Source of the DNA: Vitreoscilla massiliensis
GTDB lineage: Bacteria > Pseudomonadota > Gammaproteobacteria > Burkholderiales > Neisseriaceae
Assembly: GCF_001457815.1 (NCBI RefSeq)
Contig: NZ_LN898217.1
Location: forward strand, 186,001 to 250,000
DNA: 64,000 nt
Reading direction: 5' to 3'
In this document: positions 34,886 through 42,756 of the stretch, in pieces
Position numbering within the stretch: the first letter of the stretch is position 1
How the letters are laid out: each line of letters opens with the position of its first letter
Notes under the pieces: generated by a model
The model's database searches: none
The model's input: only the letters and a program-made list of their open reading frames with translations
What the model was told of the DNA's origin: nothing
Translations under genes and position numbers: made by a program

Positions 34886-36202
34886 ATGATGCATTTGCAA
34901 CAGATAGGCTTTTTTTTAACTGATATTTATCATTTATTTAAAAAGTATGAAAGAAAGCAAAATAATCTTAGTCATCAGTTTAATCTTTTTTCATTATTTG
35001 GTTATGAGCGAAATGAAAATATCCATTCTGATTTTATTGCTGAGTTGTTGAAGCCGAATGGCATGCATGGACAAGGTAGTATTTTTTTGAATTTATTTAT
35101 GCAAAATTGTATACCAATACTATCAAATAAGAGTGTTAATAATTATCAAACGGCCAGTGTCAATAGAGAATATTATTTAGGAAAGGTAAATTTAAAGAGA
35201 GTTAATGGTGGTCAAGTTGATATTAGGGTTCAGTGCCAGAATCAGATATTGTATATTGAAAATAAAATTGATGCGGAAGCGCAAAATTTACAATTAGAGC
35301 GGTATTTAGCAGCTTGTAATGATGTGAATCATATTGTGGTTTTATTAACGCTTAATAAAGAATCTGAAGCTAAATATTTAGCTGAGAAAACTGAGCTTAC
35401 AAATGCTATAGACAAAGGTCAGTTAGTTACTATTACTTATCAACATCATATTATCTCTTGGCTTGAATGTTGTAAAAAAGAAATGGCTGATACTAATGGC
35501 ATAAGAGAAGTTATTAATCAATATTTATATTGCTTAAAAAAAATAACTAATAGGATTGAGGATAATATGAGTAAAAATGAGCTTATTGATACTATTATGC
35601 AAGATGCTCGTAGTATTAAGAGTTTTCTATATTTAAGTCAAATAGAACAAGAAGAAATTTACATCAAACTACATGCAATGGTATTCGATAAGATTATTAA
35701 TATTGTTGAGGCTAAGTTTAAGACATTAATTACACCTCAATATGTGCATAAAGTTGAAAAGTGTAACTATTTGAATAGAGAACAATTCTATGCAGATAAG
35801 CGAAGTTGGCTAGGTTTGAATTTTTATAATGATGATGTTGAAAAGCAAAATTTAAGAATACGTTTTGAGTTTGCGTATCGAGAAAAAGCATGGCCGTTTA
35901 TTGGGTTATGCTTTACTCCGACAGAATGTGACGGGGTTGTTAGCAAGCAACAACAATTTATACTGTCACAAGTAAAAAATTATTTGAATAGTGGTAGTCG
36001 TACAAATAAAAGTTGGCTATATCGTACAGATTTTTTTGAGCATGCAGATGAAAAAATAAATTTTGGTGAGTGGATTTATGAACCTGAACTTTTAGATTAT
36101 TTATTAAGTACAAGTAGATATATGAATAATGGTTTTTCAGAAGACATAGTGAAATTTATTGAAGTGGTGTTGGAAGCATGTAAAAAATCTAAATTAGTAT
36201 AA
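34886..36202 (+). CDS. PD-(D/E)XK nuclease superfamily protein, horizontally acquired
   Basis: The 438-residue protein is in much more AT-rich DNA than its neighbours, with many TTA, ATA and AAT codons, a sign of recent transfer. The N-terminal part has HSDFIAELLKPNGMHGQGS, then GGQVDIRV...LYIENKIDAEAQNLQLERY, which gives the D...ExK catalytic core (Asp, Glu, Lys) of the PD-(D/E)XK nuclease superfamily, as in PF14281-type proteins. The C-terminal half is unassigned. The function is unknown; related genes often sit alone in defence or accessory loci. GGGGGAATG lies before the start (34886, or 34889). DUS hairpins bracket it. Confidence 0.75.
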   Translation: MMHLQQIGFFLTDIYHLFKKYERKQNNLSHQFNLFSLFGYERNENIHSDFIAELLKPNGMHGQGSIFLNLFMQNCIPILSNKSVNNYQTASVNREYYLGKVNLKRVNGGQVDIRVQCQNQILYIENKIDAEAQNLQLERYLAACNDVNHIVVLLTLNKESEAKYLAEKTELTNAIDKGQLVTITYQHHIISWLECCKKEMADTNGIREVINQYLYCLKKITNRIEDNMSKNELIDTIMQDARSIKSFLYLSQIEQEEIYIKLHAMVFDKIINIVEAKFKTLITPQYVHKVEKCNYLNREQFYADKRSWLGLNFYNDDVEKQNLRIRFEFAYREKAWPFIGLCFTPTECDGVVSKQQQFILSQVKNYLNSGSRTNKSWLYRTDFFEHADEKINFGEWIYEPELLDYLLSTSRYMNNGFSEDIVKFIEVVLEACKKSKLV

Positions 36203-36237
36203 AAAGAGGCCTGTAAAAGATTACAGGCCTCTTTTTT
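36201..36237 (+). terminator. Variant DUS inverted-pair terminator
   Basis: AAAAAGAGGCCTGTAA and TTACAGGCCTCTTTTTT. Both arms carry the same change, A for C in the second position of GCGGCC, so pairing is kept. Confidence 0.8.
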
Positions 36238-36262
36238 ATCTACCTAATTTCAATTCACTTTA

Positions 36263-36601
36263 TTAATTAAACTGCACCCGTCTTTGCTTAAACTCAGCCA
36301 AACGCTGTTGTGCAAACGCGGCGAGGGTTTCTTTGATGACTTGGCTGGCTTTGAGGGTGTCGTGTATGCCTAGGCGCAATAAGTGCAGGCGTAGGCTTTG
36401 CAATTGGTTGTCCAAATCGGATTCGGATTCGGGGTCGCTGATGTCGTGTTTGGTGAACCACAATTGTTGCGATGGGATGAAGGTGAGCAAATGCGGCGTG
36501 GCGATTTGGGCGTTATTCAGTACGGCGAGTTTGATGTATTCGCTGGCGGGCACGGTGGCGGTGGTGAAGCTTAAGTGCTCGATTTGAAATTGGCTGGTCA
36601 T
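36263..36601 (-). CDS. Hypothetical protein
   Basis: I do not recognise this 112-residue protein. It has no signal peptide or membrane segment; an acidic central region (HDISDPESESDLDN) precedes a helical, basic end (FAQQRLAEFKQRRVQFN). Codon usage resembles the host, unlike the AT-rich gene next to it. Confidence 0.6.
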   Translation of the reverse strand: MTSQFQIEHLSFTTATVPASEYIKLAVLNNAQIATPHLLTFIPSQQLWFTKHDISDPESESDLDNQLQSLRLHLLRLGIHDTLKASQVIKETLAAFAQQRLAEFKQRRVQFN

Positions 36602-36669
36602 GTTGTGTCCTTTTTAGCATTGAGGTTGCAATAGGGAATAAATCACCTTGGGTTTTTAAACACGCGGGC

Positions 36670-36810
36670 ATAAAAATACCCACCGTTTCAAGGGTGGGGT
36701 GCGTGTGATTGCCGTTACCGGCCGCATCGATTCGTTGGAATCATCCACCTTACTTTGCGTTGCAAAGCAGGTTGGCTTAGGGTTGCCCCCACTCTTGATG
36801 TGGTTTCACT
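36670..36810 (+). ncRNA. Candidate structured RNA of phage C4-antisense type
   Basis: This non-coding stretch folds into consecutive small stems: CCACC/GGTGG (36680-36697), GCCG/CGGC (36711-36722), GATTC/GAATC with a GTTG loop (36729-36742), and a long one joining CCACCT with AGGTTGG around CTTTGC/GCAAAG (36745-36775). CCAC/GTGG at 36789-36803 follows. The chain, with GTTACCGGC and CTTAGGGTTG segments, recalls C4 antisense RNAs of phages and prophages. The identification is from memory of that pattern only; the strand is assumed. Confidence 0.35.
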
Positions 36811-36876
36811 ATAGGCTGAATAAGCTTGGCTGTCAAAGAAGTCTGTGCTACTTGCATAGAAGCAAATTGCATAAGC

Positions 36877-36907
36877 AAGCGGCCTGTAAAGCTTACAGGC
36901 CGCTTAT
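36877..36907. terminator. DUS inverted-pair terminator
   Basis: AAGCGGCCTGTAA and its complement with a 3-base loop; the T run is weak on the + side. It may end the minus-strand hydrolase gene. Confidence 0.7.
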
Positions 36908-36925
36908 TGCGGCATGAACACTTGA

Positions 36926-37813
36926 TTAAGGCTGTTCGGTAGGGGCATGGATAACAGCGGCAATGCTGGCCAACACATCTTGAAACACCTCGCCGCGCTG
37001 GTGTTCGTGCAAGATTTCGTGGCGCAATTTCGGGTATTGGATGGTATTGACCTCGGCTTGCCAGTGTTGGCGCAGAAAATTGGTTAAGCGGTAGCTGCTT
37101 TTGCCAAAATTGGTGCACGGGTCTTGTTCGCCCCACAGCAACAATATCGGTAAGGTAGTGCCCATTTTCAGCAATTCTTGCGGTTCAAAAGCCATGCGCA
37201 TCAGGTTCAGCATCTCTTCAAAATAGCTGATGGAAATGGGATAGCCGCAATGGGGGTCTGCGATGTAGCGGTCGACATTGTCGGTGTTGAGGCTGAGCCA
37301 ATCATACGGTGTGCGGTTGGGGGCGAAGAAGTCATTGAATTTGGCGGTTTGGCGGCACAACATCGATTCTTTGTTGGCACCTTTCACCCGTTTTTCAATC
37401 ACGGCGGTATGGTAGGCCAAATTGAAAAAGCGCGCGCTGCGATACGGTACACCGCTGAGAATGAGGTGGTGCACATTGTGGTGCAATTGCGCATAGCGCA
37501 GTGCAATCGCCGAGCCCATGCTGTGACCGAACAAGACATTGGGCAAGCCGTTGTCCCAATAGTCAAAATACGCGGCGATTTGTGCAAAGACATGGGGCAA
37601 ACCTTCTTCACCAAAATTGCCCAATTGTTCGGCATTGTGGCCAAAGGCGCCGTGGCCAGGCAAATCAAAAGTGATGACATTGCCGCCATGCTCGCTTAAA
37701 AAAGTGGCAAATTCATGGTAGCGGCCAGCATGCTCTTGCATGCCGTGCACGATGACGAGGTTAAACGTGGGCGCAACTGTGGCAGGGTAGGCAGTGTGTA
37801 TGTGTTTGTTCAT
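36926..37813 (-). CDS. Alpha/beta hydrolase, monoacylglycerol lipase-like
   Basis: The 295-residue protein has the Hydrolase_4 layout: VIVHGMQEHAGRY (oxyanion loop), nucleophile elbow FGHSMGSAIA with Ser, the acid in LLWGEQDPCT and His in LRHEILHE. These are the catalytic triad of lysophospholipase/monoacylglycerol lipase-type enzymes. No signal peptide is seen, so it is probably cytoplasmic. The substrate is unknown. Confidence 0.85.
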   Translation of the reverse strand: MNKHIHTAYPATVAPTFNLVIVHGMQEHAGRYHEFATFLSEHGGNVITFDLPGHGAFGHNAEQLGNFGEEGLPHVFAQIAAYFDYWDNGLPNVLFGHSMGSAIALRYAQLHHNVHHLILSGVPYRSARFFNLAYHTAVIEKRVKGANKESMLCRQTAKFNDFFAPNRTPYDWLSLNTDNVDRYIADPHCGYPISISYFEEMLNLMRMAFEPQELLKMGTTLPILLLWGEQDPCTNFGKSSYRLTNFLRQHWQAEVNTIQYPKLRHEILHEHQRGEVFQDVLASIAAVIHAPTEQP

Positions 37814-38040
37814 GGCGTCAGAATTATTATGTGGTGCTCTTATAGATGCACAGGGTATGCCATCAATAAAAATCTGCTCTGATTTAACGCAAACAATAAA
37901 CAGCTTTTGGTCAACTAAAATAGACTGTGTTTACAAAACTTTAATGACATAAGATTATAAATTTGCATAAGTATTTGATTTTTGGCATGAGCATTGCATA
38001 TATGTAATTAAGATAAAAAATACTTAAAAGGGTCAATACA
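37814..38040. other. Intergenic region with sigma-54 promoter
   Basis: AT-rich spacer upstream of the first 76-residue gene. It carries the -24/-12 element at 37983-37998; about 170 bases upstream are available for an activator site, but I could not pick one out. Confidence 0.5.
37983..37998 (+). promoter_or_regulatory. Sigma-54 (RpoN) promoter of small gene 1
   Basis: TGGCATGAGCATTGCA contains GG at 37984-37985 and GC at 37996-37997, exactly the 12-base distance of -24/-12 elements (consensus TGGCAC-N5-TTGCA). Start predicted near 38009. Confidence 0.75.
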
Positions 38041-38271
38041 ATGTTTACCAATATGCACATCGCCAAAGCCAATGCCACCGAATCTCAAATCGAAATGGAA
38101 TTGTTGTTCTTGTCTGAATCTACCCAAGCCGCTTGCTTGGAATTGATCATGAGCTTGGAAGCCGAAGACCGCATAGCTTACTTAAACCAATTCATGCAAA
38201 AAATCGCCGCCATCAGCGCTGCCCAAGAAACTGCAGTGGCATTTGAAATGGAATGGTTGTTGGCCGCTTAA
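38041..38271 (+). CDS. 76-residue protein, tandem copy 1
   Basis: I do not recognise this protein. It is acidic and mostly helical, with MFTNMHIAKANATESQIEME followed by LLFLSESTQAACLELIM. The first 60 residues are nearly identical to copy 2 and the last 16 differ. No signal peptide or membrane helix is obvious. AAAGGG precedes the ATG. Expression should depend on RpoN and an enhancer-binding activator, so it is probably conditional (nitrogen, motility or stress), which I cannot specify. Confidence 0.7.
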   Translation: MFTNMHIAKANATESQIEMELLFLSESTQAACLELIMSLEAEDRIAYLNQFMQKIAAISAAQETAVAFEMEWLLAA

Positions 38272-38308
38272 TTCCCTCATAACAACAACAAGTTTGACCC
38301 TGACTTTT

Positions 38309-38332
38309 GAGATGGCATAGCCATCTCTTTTT
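38309..38332 (+). terminator. Terminator of copy 1
   Basis: GAGATGGC and GCCATCTC around ATA, followed by TTTTTA. Confidence 0.8.
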
Positions 38333-38587
38333 ATTTGTCTGTTAGATATGATCAATGGCGCAAATGGGCGCAGCCAGAGGACAGTTCAGCCCCAAAACTG
38401 ACAGCATGGCGCAGCCAAAAGATGCGCAAGAGTAGATGCATAAAAAATGCACCCGACATGCTAAAAATATTGGCAATGCATTAAGCCACTGACATGCAGA
38501 TGTGGCGGGAGTTTGCAGAAAATATTCAATACAAATACAGATATTTAATGCAATTAGAGTAAAAATCTTCTTAAGTAATTGATTTTT
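38333..38587. other. Spacer between the tandem genes
   Basis: No gene seen on either strand. The last 60 bases resemble the region before copy 1, including AAGTA.TTGATTTTT just before the -24 box, showing that the duplication included the promoter. Confidence 0.5.
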
Positions 38588-38603
38588 TGGCATGTGTATT
38601 GCA
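38588..38603 (+). promoter_or_regulatory. Sigma-54 (RpoN) promoter of small gene 2
   Basis: TGGCATGTGTATTGCA has GG at 38589-38590 and GC at 38601-38602. The spacer differs from copy 1 but the key bases are kept, supporting selection. Confidence 0.75.
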
Positions 38604-38646
38604 TATATTAAAATAACTAACAAACATACTTAAAAGGGTCGAAACC

Positions 38647-38877
38647 ATGTTTACCAATATGCACATTGCCAAAGCCAACGCCACCGAAGCTCAAATCGAA
38701 ATGGAATTGTTGTTCTTGTCTGAATCTACCCAAGCCGCTTGCTTGGAATTGATCATGAGCTTGGAAGCCGAAGACCGCATCACTTATTTAAACCAATTCA
38801 TGCAAAAAGTGGCTGCGATGACAGCCACCCGCGAAGCCGCCACTGTGGTGGAAACACACTGGTTGATGGCCGCTTAA
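38647..38877 (+). CDS. 76-residue protein, tandem copy 2
   Basis: Paralogue of the gene at 38041. The N-terminal 55 residues differ at only a few places (Ser to Ala at 15, Ala to Thr near 46), whereas the C-terminus ends TREAATVVETHWLMAA instead of AAQETAVAFEMEWLLAA. The stable front and variable tail suggest a conserved interaction surface plus a divergent end. AAAGGG lies upstream and a terminator follows. Confidence 0.7.
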   Translation: MFTNMHIAKANATEAQIEMELLFLSESTQAACLELIMSLEAEDRITYLNQFMQKVAAMTATREAATVVETHWLMAA

Positions 38878-38907
38878 TAATACCGATTTCCTTTTCGACC
38901 CTTGATT

Positions 38908-38937
38908 GAGATGACATCCGTGTCATCTCATTTTTTT
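38908..38937 (+). terminator. Terminator of copy 2
   Basis: GAGATGACA and TGTCATCTC around TCCG, followed by ATTTTTTT. Confidence 0.8.
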
Positions 38938-39982
38938 ATGGTTTTGCTGCTAATGCGGTTGGCAGGCCTTGGCGGATGAGGCGGGAGTATTCGGCACTGC
39001 TCAATGAGGGATAGCTATTAACGCGTGGATTGACATGGGCATGGCGATACCAAGTTTGCATGTCCCATTGCGGTGACAAAGCCTTGAGGTCGTACAGATA
39101 ATTGGGCAAATAGCCTGAGGCGATTAAGCGGTAATCCAGCGGCAGCTTGGCGCGCGACACCGATTTGGCCATGTCGTAGACCAAGGTGGTGCAATTGCTG
39201 CTGAGTGAGTTATACCAACTGGGCTGTGCACGCAGGGCATCGGCTTGCTGCAAATAGGCCAAAAACAAGGCTTGCATTTCTTGTTGACTGAGGTGGTTGA
39301 TGGGGAAGAAATACACTTGCTCACCGCGCACATTGCTGCGGGTATAGACGATGTCGTGCTCATCGGCGGCAATCAAACTCAATTCAAATTGGCGAAAAAA
39401 GCCACCTATGGCCGAAAATTGTTCGTTTTGCTCTTTGCGTATCTCGATGGAAAACACCAATGGCGCTTGGTTTTTGAAATCGAAGCTGACCAAAGTGTGC
39501 GCAATTTGTGGCCCCATCCAGTACGAAGTCATCACATTCACGCCGGTGATTTGGCTCAAGTCATAGCGGCGGGTTTCCCAGCGCTCATCATAATGGCTTT
39601 CGCTGTGCCAATTGAAATTGCGCACATTGTGTAAGGTGATGGTGTTGCCATCGCGTTCGTAAGACAGTTGTTGCGCCACTTCGGGTGCCCACTGCCTGTC
39701 TTGTTTGGCCGGAATATTGAAATACCACAGCAAACCCAGTCCAAATAAAACGCTGTAGCTCAGCCACAAGCGTGGGCGATACGGTTTGAGTTTGTTTAGG
39801 CCGCTGCCCAAAGTCAGCGCCGACAGTGTGAGCCAAACAACCATCACGCTGATGGTCAGAGCCAAAGGCAGAGGCTGCTGTATCCACACCGCCATGGCCA
39901 ACCACAGGCTACACAATAATATAAGCAAGGTGATGAGCAGATGCTTGCCTACACGTAAGCACAGCGCGGCAACAGAACGCAT
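38936..39982 (-). CDS. DUF4105 domain-containing membrane protein
   Basis: The 348-residue protein has three hydrophobic N-terminal segments (about 13-33, 38-58 and 72-88) and a long soluble domain from 100. The C-terminal part, with SSNCTTLVYDMAK and the preceding YNSLSSNC, matches DUF4105, a predicted papain-like (NlpC/P60-type) fold with the Cys as a possible nucleophile. It is likely an inner membrane protein with a periplasmic catalytic-like domain. Confidence 0.75.
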   Translation of the reverse strand: MRSVAALCLRVGKHLLITLLILLCSLWLAMAVWIQQPLPLALTISVMVVWLTLSALTLGSGLNKLKPYRPRLWLSYSVLFGLGLLWYFNIPAKQDRQWAPEVAQQLSYERDGNTITLHNVRNFNWHSESHYDERWETRRYDLSQITGVNVMTSYWMGPQIAHTLVSFDFKNQAPLVFSIEIRKEQNEQFSAIGGFFRQFELSLIAADEHDIVYTRSNVRGEQVYFFPINHLSQQEMQALFLAYLQQADALRAQPSWYNSLSSNCTTLVYDMAKSVSRAKLPLDYRLIASGYLPNYLYDLKALSPQWDMQTWYRHAHVNPRVNSYPSLSSAEYSRLIRQGLPTALAAKP

Positions 39983-40073
39983 GGTGTTTACCCCATTTCA
40001 AAAGACACTATGGCTGCCATGCATGCAGCCCCATCAATGCGCTTCACTGTAAAACAACAGGCCATACATATAC

Positions 40074-40103
40074 AAGCGGCCTGTAAAGATTTACAGGCCG
40101 CAT
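40074..40103 (-). terminator. DUS inverted pair
   Basis: GCGGCCTGTAAA and TTTACAGGCCGC around GA. It lies after the minus-strand 130-residue gene; the T run is poor. Confidence 0.6.
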
Positions 40104-40119
40104 TTGGCTAAGCACGGCT

Positions 40120-40512
40120 TTAAATCGCTGCCAATTTGAACCACAGGTTTAATAAAAACACCAATATCGCAATGGCGAGGCTGATGTACAAAATGGCCGA
40201 TGGATGCGGCTTGCGCTTTTTCAATTTGGTGCGGGTGGCCAAGCGATTGGGGGCTGCGGTATAAGCAGGCAGGTCTTCATCTGCGCTAACGCCAGTCCAC
40301 AAACCATCGGTGGCAAATTCGGCATCGTGTCCCACACTGGCCAAACGCGCATCATGGTGTTGGCGCAAATGCGGGGTGAGCAATACCTGTTTGATGTGCA
40401 CCTCTTGGGTGGTATTCAATTGGTAAGTCTGCTTTTTGGCGGCGATGGCCGCCAGAATTTCGGCTTCGCTGGCATCGGCGTCTATGCCCAACCACTCATA
40501 AATATTGTCCAT
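40120..40512 (-). CDS. Hypothetical J-like protein with C-terminal TM anchor
   Basis: The 130-residue protein starts MDNIYEWLGIDADASEAEIL, which looks like the front of a J domain, but lacks HPD. A linker with KLKKRKPHPS leads into one C-terminal TM helix (AILYISLAIAILVFLLNLWF). The N-terminus resembles the three repeats of the protein at 47759-49201, suggesting a lineage-specific pair. Function unknown. Confidence 0.55.
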   Translation of the reverse strand: MDNIYEWLGIDADASEAEILAAIAAKKQTYQLNTTQEVHIKQVLLTPHLRQHHDARLASVGHDAEFATDGLWTGVSADEDLPAYTAAPNRLATRTKLKKRKPHPSAILYISLAIAILVFLLNLWFKLAAI

Positions 40513-40853
40513 ATGGCTGTCCTTCGATGTGATGGAGTAAGTGATGGCCTTGAAGGTGTGGGTGGTCTCACTGGTTTTTTAGCTGTTATGACAGGAATTT
40601 AGCATTGAAATAAGTTTAGATAGTGCTGGTTTTGGTTAAGAATCATTAATAAGCTCTAAACTTTAAAATGACAAAATTGAGCAGATTTGCCGATAATTGC
40701 GGCTGAAAGTGGTTACTGATAGCCACAAAACGGATGCTTTATCAGCCCAAGCATCAAAATAAGCAAACGTAAATGATTGCTAATAAACTGGTTTTTGCCA
40801 CATGGCTGCCCCATGTGTTGCCATATCCCACTATGAAAATACGAAAAGGAGTG
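40513..40853. other. Intergenic region
   Basis: About 340 bases without a gene. An imperfect palindrome GTGGTTACTGATAGCCAC lies at 40711-40728 and AT-rich DNA around it; it may be an operator for the downstream gene. No DUS is present. Confidence 0.4.
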
Positions 40854-40856
40854 ATG

Positions 40857-41360
40857 ATGCGTAAAACGGTATGGTTATTGAGTGTTTTGCTGACCAGTGC
40901 GGTGGCCATGGCCGACACCGTGTATTTGCTGGACTCTGCCCATCCAAGTGCCCAAAGCCGGGCGCCGAAAAACAGCGTACAGGCCGCTCATTTGGCACCG
41001 GCGGCGCAGCAATTGCCTGCGGCACAAGCGCAGTGGTTGCAACAGCAATTTGCTTCGCCATTGGCGTCCTACAAGATAGACCGTGATGAGCGTGGGGTGG
41101 TGGTGTTTGAAACCGAGTTGCGCGACGGCTCGGAAGTGGATGTGGATGAACACGGTGTGTGGCGCAAGGTTGAGCGCCGCCAAGGCGTGGCCGCATCGCT
41201 GTTGCCTTCGGCGGCGCAGCAATATTTACAACAATATTATCCCAAACAGCGCATCATCCAAATCGAGCGTGATGACGACGATGGTCACATTGAAGTGGAC
41301 TTGCAGCGCGGCACCGAGTTGAAATTTGATGCTACAGGCCGCTTGCTTCAAGCCAAATAA
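40857..41360 (+). CDS. Secreted PepSY-like protein
   Basis: The 167-residue precursor has a signal peptide (MRKTVWLLSVLLTSAVAMA) and two repeats of a PepSY-like fold (ASYKIDRDERGVVVFETELRDGSEVDVDEHG, described here in parts: around 70-100 and 125-160 with QIERDDDDGHIEVDLQRG). Such proteins are periplasmic and may inhibit proteases or bind metals; the role is unknown. AAAGGAG precedes two adjacent ATGs; I chose the second. Two near-DUS words (40979, 41333) lie inside. Confidence 0.7.
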   Translation: MRKTVWLLSVLLTSAVAMADTVYLLDSAHPSAQSRAPKNSVQAAHLAPAAQQLPAAQAQWLQQQFASPLASYKIDRDERGVVVFETELRDGSEVDVDEHGVWRKVERRQGVAASLLPSAAQQYLQQYYPKQRIIQIERDDDDGHIEVDLQRGTELKFDATGRLLQAK

Positions 41361-41363
41361 ACC

Positions 41364-42248
41364 TTATGGCTGGCTGTGCAAAGCCTCAGCCACATACTGT
41401 ACCCACGCCAGACACCGGGCGCTGGGGCTTTTCGGAAACACCGCATACAAATCGACGGCACTGGCATGGTAAGCATCCAGTGCCGTACTCAATTGGCCAT
41501 TGCTCAATGCTGCGGCGATGTCCCATGGCGCTTGCAAGCTGATGCCGTGGTGTTGCAGCGTCCACTCCAACAGGATTTGGTTGTCATTGGCGACGCGCTG
41601 GCTGTGCACTTTGATGTTGTGGCTGTGCTCACCCTCTTGAAACGTCCACACATTGTTTTGTGCACCGGGCTTGGCAGTGTACAAACACTGATGTTCGGTT
41701 AAGTCTTGTGGCTGCAGCGGTTTGCCATGTGTGTGCCAATACTGCGGACTGGCGCACAGCAACATGCGGCCTGTAAGCAAACGCTTGGCGCGCAAACCCG
41801 AATCAGGCAAAGGCCCCATCATGATGGCCACATCCAAACGCGAGGGTTGCAGATTGACCTCTCGGTCGCTTAAGAGCAGATGCACCGCGATATCAGGGTG
41901 CATCGCCATAAAGCCATCAATGATGGGCAATAAGCTCTGGCGCGCAAACACGCTGGGTGCGGCAATGTGAATGTCGCCGCGCAGCGTTTGCTGCGGCTGC
42001 ACCGCTTCGAGCGTGTGTTGCCATTGCCGCAGCAAGGTTTGCGCATGTTGATAAAACAATTGACCTTCTTCGGTGAGACTGACTTTGCGGGTGGTGCGTT
42101 GCAACAGCGGGCTGCTCACTTGCTGTTCCAATTGTTGTACCGCCAAGGTCACGGTCGATACCGCCAAGGCACGGCCGCGCGCCACGGCGGAAAAACTGCC
42201 GACATCGGCCACTTTCACAAACAAACGCAGTGCATCCAAAGTGTCCAT
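41364..42248 (-). CDS. LysR family transcriptional regulator
   Basis: The 294-residue protein has an N-terminal helix-turn-helix (about 1-60, MDTLDALRLFVKVADVGSFS and LAVSTVTLAVQQLEQQV) and a substrate-binding domain (90-290). It belongs to the CrgA/DsdC-like branch by look, without known target. It is convergent with the PepSY-like gene, only 3 bases away, and divergent from the DUF3861 gene. One DUS (41767-41777) is in frame. Confidence 0.88.
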   Translation of the reverse strand: MDTLDALRLFVKVADVGSFSAVARGRALAVSTVTLAVQQLEQQVSSPLLQRTTRKVSLTEEGQLFYQHAQTLLRQWQHTLEAVQPQQTLRGDIHIAAPSVFARQSLLPIIDGFMAMHPDIAVHLLLSDREVNLQPSRLDVAIMMGPLPDSGLRAKRLLTGRMLLCASPQYWHTHGKPLQPQDLTEHQCLYTAKPGAQNNVWTFQEGEHSHNIKVHSQRVANDNQILLEWTLQHHGISLQAPWDIAAALSNGQLSTALDAYHASAVDLYAVFPKSPSARCLAWVQYVAEALHSQP

Positions 42249-42357
42249 TATTCGATTTTCTCCAATGATGATTTCGATTTTAGCCTATTTTTTCAACAAT
42301 CACGCTGGCTTATCATGGTTTGGATACGCAGCCTGTTGCTGCGAACAAGGAAAAATC

Positions 42358-42657
42358 ATGTCTGCACATCAATACCGCATCAGCGTTGAAAAAATCGAAG
42401 CTTCTGCCACCCGTCATGTGATGACGTTTGCAGCGAGCAACCACGACGACATCGAGAAAGTCTTGCAACATTTGCAGCGCAAATTGCCGGTCAGCAAGGC
42501 TGAGCAACAAGCATTTGCCGTGGGTTTGAAACTGTTTTCGGAAGTAGTCTTGAAACACCGCAACGAAGCGCCGTTTGACGAGTTGTTTGGCATCATTGGC
42601 AGCTTGATGCGCACGGTCAAACAATTGCCGGATGTGGCACCCACTGCCGCAGAATAG
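42358..42657 (+). CDS. DUF3861 family protein
   Basis: The 99-residue protein contains HQYRISVEKIEASATRHVMT and AFAVGLKLFSEVVLKHRNEAPF, the two recognisable blocks of DUF3861. It is a small cytoplasmic protein of unknown function. AAGG lies before ATG 42358. It is divergent from the LysR gene, a common hint for regulation by the neighbour. A single DUS (42660-42670) follows immediately. Confidence 0.8.
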   Translation: MSAHQYRISVEKIEASATRHVMTFAASNHDDIEKVLQHLQRKLPVSKAEQQAFAVGLKLFSEVVLKHRNEAPFDELFGIIGSLMRTVKQLPDVAPTAAE

Positions 42658-42756
42658 GTTTACAGGCCGCTTGTGTGTGCCAAAGTGCTTGTATTGCAAA
42701 CATATTGTTCTTTATGATGTTTGCACATTGTCAATACAGAGACACAGGAGCACACC

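Noticed and set aside
38342..38623. Minus-strand frame between the tandem small genes
   Set aside because: It covers the duplicated promoter region and has no ribosome site or family likeness.
42073..42357. Upstream extension of the DUF3861 gene
   Set aside because: It would be antisense to the LysR gene; the family N-terminus starts at 42358.
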